DNA from: Piromyces finnis
Taxonomy: Eukaryota; Neocallimastigomycota; Neocallimastigomycetes; Neocallimastigales; Neocallimastigaceae
Reading direction: 5' to 3'
NCBI GenBank assembly: GCA_002104945.1
Contig: MCFH01000001.1
Coordinates: forward strand, 806,001-870,000
DNA: 64,000 nucleotides
The notes beneath the pieces were generated by a model. It was not told where the DNA came from, made no database searches, and saw only the letters and a program-made list of their open reading frames with translations. A program made the position numbers and the translations under genes. Shown piece after piece: positions 56,725 through 64,000 of this stretch (position 1 is its first letter; each line of letters starts with the position of its first letter).

Positions 56725-56767
56725 GGCATCAAATATTTTTTGCTGGCCAATAGCAAAAGGCATGATT
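56297..56767 (-). mobile_element. LINE copy C, 5'-truncated insertion
   Basis: Contains only the last roughly 160 nt of the LINE ORF (from the MPFAIGQQ codons), the 3' UTR, and a poly-A tail (T run to 56324). It ends with the family's GATGCCGTT terminus and is flanked by a 15-bp duplication (56282-56296 / 56768-56782). It is itself interrupted by a smaller insertion at 56689-56739. It inserted into RT sequence of fragment D. Confidence 0.9.
56689..56739 (-). mobile_element. Minimal LINE insertion: 18 nt of 3' end plus poly-A
   Basis: On the + strand: 33 T followed by AACGGCATCAAATATTTT, the last 18 nt of the LINE 3' end. Exact 12-bp duplications TTGCTGGCCAAT flank it at 56677-56688 and 56740-56751. 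Removing it restores an uninterrupted LINE frame (FAIGQQWSMF), so the pre-insertion site is known. Confidence 0.92.
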
Positions 56768-56859
56768 TTGACGGACTCCTTTCTTCACATCAAAACCGAA
56801 ATCTTCGCACTCTTTAAAAATATCATTAATAAAGAGATTAAAAAGAATAGCTCATATTT

Positions 56860-57628
56860 AATACTTTAAGATTTTTTATTTTGCAATTTTATATTCTCAA
56901 AAACGAATTACCACCTTTTTATTTTTCTAGAACATTATAACAATAGAAATAAAAAAAAGATATAAATATACATAAACTAAAAAAAAATAAACAATTTCGA
57001 TTGACAAAACACCTTACTTTTAAGACACTTTTTTTTTTTTTTTTGGTTTTAATTATATATATATGTGTAATTTATTTAATTAAATTAAAATGTCACCTAG
57101 TTTCAAGTTCTATAATTCCTGAAACTTCAGTTTCTTTTTCTTCCTTTTCATAAAAAAGTGAAGATAGAAAAATTTTATTTTAATTAATAATATTAAAATC
57201 CATTTTCTTATTTTTTTGTAATTTTTTTTATTATTATTTTTTTTTGGTATTACGTTTTTCGTTGTATTTTATTTTATGATTTATTATTAACTTTAGTTAT
57301 TTTTATTTATTTATTATTGCATATGTCTTGTTTAATTTTTATGATGTTTATCGACTTCATTTAATTTAAGTTTATTCTCTATTATTGTTATTAATATAAT
57401 AATCTATATTAATTATTATTATTCATCCTTTGTATATAATTAATTTCAAAAAAAGTTAAAAATTTTAAAAAAAAAAAAAAAAGAAACGCGAAAATATAAT
57501 ATTTTTCTTTTCTTTTTTTTTTTTTTTTAAAAAATGGTATTAATACTTTTTAATTTCCAAAATAGAAAATAAAAAATATTTCATGATAGATTTTTGTATA
57601 ATATAGTTTACAATTTAAATAAATGAAT
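56860..57628. other. AT-rich spacer, PEPCK 3' side
   Basis: About 770 bp between the LINE nest and the PEPCK stop. AT-rich with poly-A/T runs; presumed 3' UTR near 57600. No gene seen. Confidence 0.6.
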
Positions 57629-59707
57629 TTAGAGCTTAGACTTGTTAAGTTGTTGCTTTAATCTCTTTTCTAAGTTATCTAATTCAACAGTTAATTGCTT
57701 TGGATACTTAGAACCGAACATGCTGTGGTACTTTCTGATCTTTTCGACTTCTTGTAAGTAGGCCTTGCAGTCAACGTATAATAACTTCTTGATGGTTTCC
57801 ATATCGATATCTAAACCAGATAAATCAAGATCTTGAGCAGCTGGTAAGTAACCAATTGGAGTTTCAACAGCACCAACAACACCATCACATCTTTCACAGA
57901 TCCACTTTAAGACACGACTGTTGTCACCGTAACCTGGCCATAAGAACTTACCGTTTTCCTTTCTGAACCAGTTAACGTGGAAGATCTTTGGTAACTTGGC
58001 TGGGTCAGTCTTACCTGGGAAGCTGAGCCAGTGGGCAAAGTAATCGGCCATGTTGTAACCACAGAATGGTAACATAGCGAATGGATCGAAACGAAGTTCA
58101 CCCATCTTACCTTCAGCAGCGGCAGTTCTTTCAGAAGCAACAGAGGAACCGAGAAGAACACCGTGATTCCAGTCACGAGATTGGAAGACTAATGGAACAA
58201 TGGTTTCACGACGACCACCGAAAATAATGGCATCAACTGGAACACCATCTGGAGCGTTGTGGTAAGCTGGATCAACAACTGGACAGTTACTGATATCAGC
58301 AGTGAAACGAGAGTTTGGATGAGCAAGTTCCTTTGGATCATCAATACCTCTGGTCCACTTCTTACCCTTCCAGGTAATAGCGTTAGCTGGTGGTTGGTCA
58401 GTAAGACCCTTCCACCAAACATCACCGTCAGTAGTAAGAGCAACGTTAGTGAAGATAGCATCCTTTTCACAAGTACGTAAAGCATTTGGATTAGATTCTT
58501 CAGAAGTACCTGGGGCAACACCGAAGAAACCAGATTCTGGGTTAATGGCGTATAATCTACCATCCTTGTTTAACTTCATCCAGGCAATATCATCACCAAC
58601 AACAGTGACCTTCCATCCTGGAAGAGAACAGTTCATCATAGCAAGATTAGTCTTACCACAAGCAGATGGGAAAGCAGCAGTAATGTAGTGCTTCTTACCT
58701 TCTGGACTGGTAATACCAAGAACAAGCATGTGTTCAGCAAGAGATCTACCTTCTTCACGAGATAAGACGGTAGCAATACGAAGAGCGAAACACTTCTTAC
58801 CAAGAAGAGAGTTACCACCGTAACCAGAACCAATAGAAATAATTTCGTGGGTGTCTGGGAATTGGACAATGTATCTGTTCTTAAGGTCACATGGCCATGG
58901 AATATCCTTTTGTCCTGGTTCGAGTGGAGAAATAACAGAGTGGAAGGCTGGGACAAAGTCACCATCAGTACCTAAGACCTTTAAGACATCAAGACCAACT
59001 CTGGTCATGATTCTCATGTTAGCGGCAACGAAACCAGAATCGGTAATTTCAATACCAACACGGGAAATCTTACCACCAGTTGGACCCATAGAGAATGGAA
59101 TAACGTACATAGTTCTTCCCTTCATACAACCCTTCATTAAAGCGTGAAGCTTCTTCTTCATTTGGGTTGGTTCCATCCAGTTGTTGGTTGGTCCAGCATC
59201 TTCTTGCTTCTTGGAGCAAATGAAGGTAGCAGCTTCAACACGAGCAGTATCACCTATTTATTATAAAAAATTGATATAAAATTTAATTTCATTTTTCAAT
59301 AATATTAAACTATTTTTTTTCAACTGCTATTTTTTTCTCCTTTAATATTTTAAACTATATATTTCACTTTTATAAAAACTTCATTTTATTTTTTTTAAAT
59401 TTAAATTTACTGATTTATCAATCCTTTTTTTTTTTAAACATAAAAAGTATACATAATTTATATATTAATATATAATAACTTATTATTGATTTTTACCTGG
59501 GTTGGTACGAGTGTAGAAACAGTTTGGACGCTTTTCTGGGTTAAGACGTAAGAAAGTACCGTTTTGGATAAGTAATTCGTTAATAGCATTGATTTCTTCA
59601 ATGGAACCGTCCATAACGTGGACCTTGTCTGGAGTACATAAGGCAATTTGTTCCTTAACCCAGGCAAGAGCCTTCTTGTTCTTAATTAAAGAAAGATCGT
59701 TAACCAT
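57629..59707 (-). CDS. PCK1: GTP-type phosphoenolpyruvate carboxykinase
   Basis: Interconverts oxaloacetate + GTP and PEP + CO2 + GDP. Two exons, 59497-59707 and 57629-59253 (phase 1 intron), giving 611 aa, the normal length. GTP-class marks: reactive Cys in [12 protein letters not shown] (P-loop), GDDIAWMK (metal site), [32 protein letters not shown] followed by DNSRVLKW (nucleotide site), [14 protein letters not shown] (substrate Arg) and MGPTGGKIS. No targeting peptide, so cytosolic. The GTP type is the animal/bacterial class; yeasts and most ascomycetes use the unrelated ATP type. A GTP-type enzyme is known from Neocallimastix, where it is thought to run toward oxaloacetate for malate and hydrogenosomal metabolism. 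Much higher GC and biased codons than neighbours indicate strong expression. Confidence 0.96.
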
Positions 59708-62700
59708 TTTGTATTTAATATTTATTTTTTGAAATTAATATAATATCAATTATATTAGGTATTTTTTAATTAATTAAATATAATAAATAAATATTATTTT
59801 TATAATTAATTAATAAAAAATTTTAAATTTATATAATAATAAATAAATAAAAAATTTTATAAAGTGTGTAAAGATTAATAATGTAGTGCGAATTTTCAAT
59901 TTTATAAGTATGAAAAAATTAAAATTTGAATATCCAATACTTTTTTAGATTTTATCATCCAAACCAATCATCTTGAAATCAAATTAGAAAATTTATAAAT
60001 TCTAGATGAAATAAAATTATATATTATTAAAGGAGATATATATATTACAATACAATATATAATATATTGAATAATATTACAACAACCCTAATAATATAAA
60101 AAAGGTGTTTTATATTATATATAGTATTTGAAAAATAATAGGAAAAAGTCGTCACATTCAATATAAACATAGAAATAAATAGGTTACTCCTACTACCATA
60201 TATTATATACTAAATCCCAAATAAGAAGGGAATAACATAAAAATTATTCTAGAAATTTTAATAAAACGTAGTTTTGATAAAAGTTAAATAGAATTACGAT
60301 AATTATATTTGAATTTTTAATATTTTAAATTAAAATATAAAAAAAAGGTGTATCTTTTTTTTTTTTTACTTGGTTATTATTACTATTATTAATTATTATG
60401 TTTATTATTATTCTTATTATTATTCTAATTATTATTATTACATTAATACAAATTAACTTTTTTATTTTTGGATAATATATTAAATTTAATATAAAATTTT
60501 TATATTCAATCCATGATTGAATCATTAAAAAATAAATTATCAACTGCTCTTTTAAAACAAAATGTTTTTATTTTTTTTTTTTTTTGAAAAAAGCAATAAG
60601 CAAATAGAAGCAAATGTAAGTGTATAAATAATGATTTATGTAAAGCGTGTATATCTATCGGTGAAATAATAAACAAATTATAATAGTTTTAAATTACTGC
60701 TTTTGAGTAAAATTTCGAATTATTAAAGTCTAATTTTAGAATTATTAACAAAATTCTTAATAACTATGTCATTTGACTTTTTTTTTTTTATAATGAATAC
60801 TATTTAATTTATAAATTCAAAGAATACAAAAATAAACCGTGAAAAGAGTGTAAATTCATTTGTTATACTTGATCATTTGGTCTTCATCACACTTTAAAAA
60901 AATTTAACAATTTCTTTTTATAGTTTTTAAATTTTTTAATTAAAAATGTTCCAAATTTATTTAATTATTTATTTACATAATTATTTATTCATTTATTTTT
61001 GTATCCATTACAATTTAAAAAAGAATGATAAACTCTTTTTTTTTTTTTTAATATAAATATTGTATCTATATTAATAAATAAATAAAGAAAAAACTAATTT
61101 TTTTTTTATTTAAGAATACTTTTACGATTTTATTTTATACTTTTTTTTTTTCATTCTAATATTTGCCTATTTTTATTTGTGATTTAAATGTGACTATTTG
61201 AATAAAGATGAAATTACAAAAGATAAGAAGATGATTCATAAAAAGTTTAATTTTCTGTATATATAATGATGATGCTCTTGGGATTCTTTTCATTCCATGA
61301 TAAAGTTTATACCGATTAATTTTTGTTTATTACACATGCTACTCATCCATAGTCCATATATATATATATCAAAATATCCATTTTGACTTTAATCTTATTT
61401 CATATTAAAAAAATTAATAATACTATTCATTATATTTATAGTATTATTAATTATAAAAACAATACATTCAATATATATTTTAATATTATATTTAATCTAT
61501 TTTATATATTTAAAATAATATAAAGGAAAATACCTATTGTTTTAATTAAAACAAAGAATGAAAAAAAAAAAAGATACCTGTTAAGTTTTATTTATTTTTT
61601 GATAGAATAAAAAGAATAATATATAGGATAATATACATACAATTCTATTTATTGATATACTTTTATTTCTCAAGATTTAATTATAACTTCGGATTATAAA
61701 ATTAATTTTTTAATCTATTCTTAATTAATTTTTGACAGAATCTCTTTTATTCTTCCTTTTCTGCTAATTATTGTCGTTGCTACTATTTCTGTTGCTCCTT
61801 ATTCTTCCTGTAACTTTTTTCCATTATTCCTTAAACATCGTCCTTTCCATTGTGAACAATTCTTGTTCAAAGTTAATTTATATCTGATTAGGACTTTTCA
61901 TCCAATCACCAGTTATAATAATAAATACTATTATATACAATGAATATACAATGAATATATTGTAATATAAGCTATTTTAAAAGTTCATGTCAAATTAAAG
62001 TTTAAAGTTTATAGTATGGTACATTGGCGAGTAACATAAAATAATGATAATATATATTTGGAATAATTAATTAAAAATTAAAAAAAGAGTAAGGCATGAA
62101 ATTTCGAAAGAAAAAGAAATCTCAATGGCCTACTTTGAAAACTTTAAATATTAGGTCCAGGTAGAACTATTTAGCTTAATATTCTTTTTAATTCTATTTT
62201 TAAGCACCTTTATTGCTAATACTAAAGATGATGCTGCTATGAAACTACTAAATATTGTGTTCTATATTAAAAAAAAATAAAGTCCTACTCTCTAAGGAAA
62301 TAAATGGAAGGCATCACCAATAATTAAAAAATCATTCCATTCATTTAATTTATTTTGATGTTTTTTTTTTGTTCTTTATCATTGTTGGTAAACATTTTAA
62401 TAATATATGGTTGCAATATACTACAATATATAGTGATTGCAACCAATAAATTTTAATTAGATAAAATTAATATATTCATTATCAAAAAAAAAAAAATTAA
62501 TAAAGGTTAAGTTATTAAAAATTAATATAAAAAAAAAGTTGAAATTAGCATTTCAAAAATAAAAAAAAGTTAAAAAAGGGAAATGGTAAGGGGGTAAGGA
62601 GTAGTAATGCTTTTATGGAAATAGTTATTTCAAATTTATAATTTCTTAAATATCACCTATTATTATACCTACATTTAAATATTGATTAAGATAATGAATA

Positions 62701-63881
62701 GAGGCTGTAGTTTCTTGCCATATTTTAATAATAAAAATTTTTATTTCTTAATTGTATTACAAGTGTATTACATTATACAGAAAACTCGAATGCATCAATA
62801 TCTCTACCCAAATAATTAATAAATAAAATAATATATTAATTTATAAAGTCAACTTTATCAATATATTTTGATTATCATTTCTTTTAATAATGATTACAGA
62901 TAGGCAGAATAATGATAATAATAAGGAAAAAAAAGAATCAACACTGGTTAATTTCAAATATAAAGAAAAAGACTTTTTAAATCATTTTTATTATCTTTTT
63001 ATATTTTTAGGCAATGATAGGTAGTAAAAATCATTTTTTGCTTTTATGATGTAAAAGTGAAAATAAAAATCTATCTATAGAATGATACTAAAATATTTAA
63101 AACATAATAATTATATATTATATATAAATAAAATGAAAATTCTTTCATTTTAAATATCTGATTATGATTTTTTTTTTGAATAAAACTAAATTTCTTTTTC
63201 TTTCTTTCTTTTTTTTAAAAAAAAGTGATACTATTATTATTTCCTATCTTTTATAAAATTATTGTGATATGTAGCAGTTTGAGTTTATTTCATTGAACAT
63301 GCGATGTACTATTTAATATAATATATAATGCGTATATGATACTAAAATATGTCATCGTACTACTACTACTGTAGGACTACTTTAATTAAAATGAATATTC
63401 GTTTATAATGATAAGAAAATACTTTAAAATAATTACTAAACATTATCTCTATCGAAATAAAAATTGTGATAACATTCAAAAAATTCATTTTTTTAATTAA
63501 TAGGCCAGTTTCATATTTATTTTTATCAAAATAAGGTCATGGATTGGGTTTAAAGTTAGCAGTCCATGAAAAACTGTAGAAATTTCTTTCTTTAGAAAAA
63601 AAATTAAAATTTAAAATATATTAAAAAAAATAATCAAATTATTTTAATAATTAAGATTTTAAAATTTTAATTAAAAAATAAATAAAATAACAAACATTTT
63701 TTATAATTATAAATTTCATTAATTATTAATTTAGTAAAAAAAAAATTTTTTTTTTTTAAATCTTTATCATTACACTTTTTACTCACCACATACACAACAA
63801 TCCTACACCTTTTAAATACTAAAAATAAAAATTATTAATATACCCAATTGTATCTATTTTTTAATATATAAATAAATTAAC
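59708..63881. other. 4.2-kb AT-rich intergenic region, PEPCK upstream
   Basis: Contains the PEPCK promoter at its left end and the promoter of the partial gene at 63882 at its right end. A pyrimidine-rich patch at 61735-61850 and a 22-codon basic frame at 62096-62164 (MKFRKKKKSQWPTLK) stand out slightly but are unsupported. No RNA gene or array seen. Confidence 0.6.
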
Positions 63882-64000
63882 ATGTTAACCAACTCAAGTA
63901 TATCAAAAGTTACTGAAAAAGATCTAAATGGAGGGATGATATGTAAATCTCTTTTTAAACCATCAGATGCTAAACGTATTGGTTCAAATGAAATAATAAC
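63882..64000 (+). CDS. 5' end of an unidentified gene (truncated by window)
   Basis: ATG at 63882 opens a frame of 39 complete codons to the window end with mixed composition (MLTNSSISKVTEKDLNGGMI, then CKSLFKPSDAKRIGSNEII). It follows an A-rich leader (aattaac before ATG) after 4 kb of non-coding AT. The composition is gene-like; product cannot be identified. Confidence 0.6.
   Translation, partial: MLTNSSISKVTEKDLNGGMICKSLFKPSDAKRIGSNEII

Larger units (their letters stand above)
56230..56859 (-). mobile_element. LINE fragment D (reverse transcriptase pieces), host of copy C
   Basis: With copy C removed, 56230-56296 joins 56783-56795 to read continuously through FDVKKGVRQGCPLSPILFNLFINDI of the LINE RT. 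A second RT piece at 56801-56859 (ILFNLFINDIF...ECED) lies upstream of it on the minus strand, so the ILFNLFINDI segment appears twice and out of order. No 3' end belongs to this fragment; it runs directly into the presumed 5' end of copy B. Probably a 5' chimera or rearranged insertion. Confidence 0.65.

Noticed and set aside
62096-62164. 22-codon basic frame considered as a small ribosomal protein
   Set aside because: No match to L39/L41-type sequences and no splice context.

Overview
The window is nuclear DNA of an extremely AT-rich fungus, most likely an anaerobic gut fungus (Neocallimastigomycota). Directly visible are near-continuous A/T intergenic DNA with long homopolymer runs and (ATT)n arrays, short AT-rich GT-AG introns, proteins with long Asn/Ser tracts, and two metabolic genes of much higher GC. 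An APSES transcription factor (a fungus-specific family) and a fungal NADP-glutamate dehydrogenase place it in Fungi. A GTP-type PEP carboxykinase, rather than the ATP type of yeasts, fits Neocallimastix, where that enzyme is known. The taxon is an inference.

Layout. 0.1-2.1 kb (-): SR splicing factor with RRM, CCHC knuckle and RS domain, eight exons including a 13-nt microexon. 3.6-8.6 kb (-): large APSES regulator of the StuA/Efg1/Phd1 type. 8.6-17 kb: gene-poor. 17.0-18.0 kb (+): small five-exon orphan. 18.4-20.6 kb (-): disordered orphan. 22.7-23.4 kb (-): 244-aa orphan. 26.2-30.0 kb (-) and 35.5-37.4 kb (+): a head-to-head pair of Aurora-family kinases, one canonical (297 aa) and one highly derived (about 1054 aa), sharing three intron positions and phases. 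38.8-39.9 kb (-): AK6/Fap7. 40.6-42.0 kb (-): NADP-GDH. 45.1-46.0 kb (-): orphan with a small Cys/His motif. 47.4-56.9 kb: a nest of non-LTR (LINE) retrotransposon copies, comprising one full-length copy with an intact 1504-codon ORF, a 5'-truncated near-identical copy, two smaller insertions with clear target-site duplications, and decayed relics of a diverged relative. 57.6-59.7 kb (-): GTP-PEPCK. 59.7-63.9 kb: gene-poor. 63.9 kb (+): start of a gene cut by the window edge.

The genes form no pathway cluster. GDH (ammonium assimilation) and PEPCK (C3/C4 interconversion) are the high-expression metabolic genes and lie on either side of the LINE nest. The most unusual items are the Aurora pair, whose derived member may begin with an N-myristoylation motif on a 9-nt first exon, and the LINE nest, which preserves TPRT signatures down to an insertion of only 18 nt of element sequence. 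Exon structures were worked out by eye from splice signals and reading-frame continuity.
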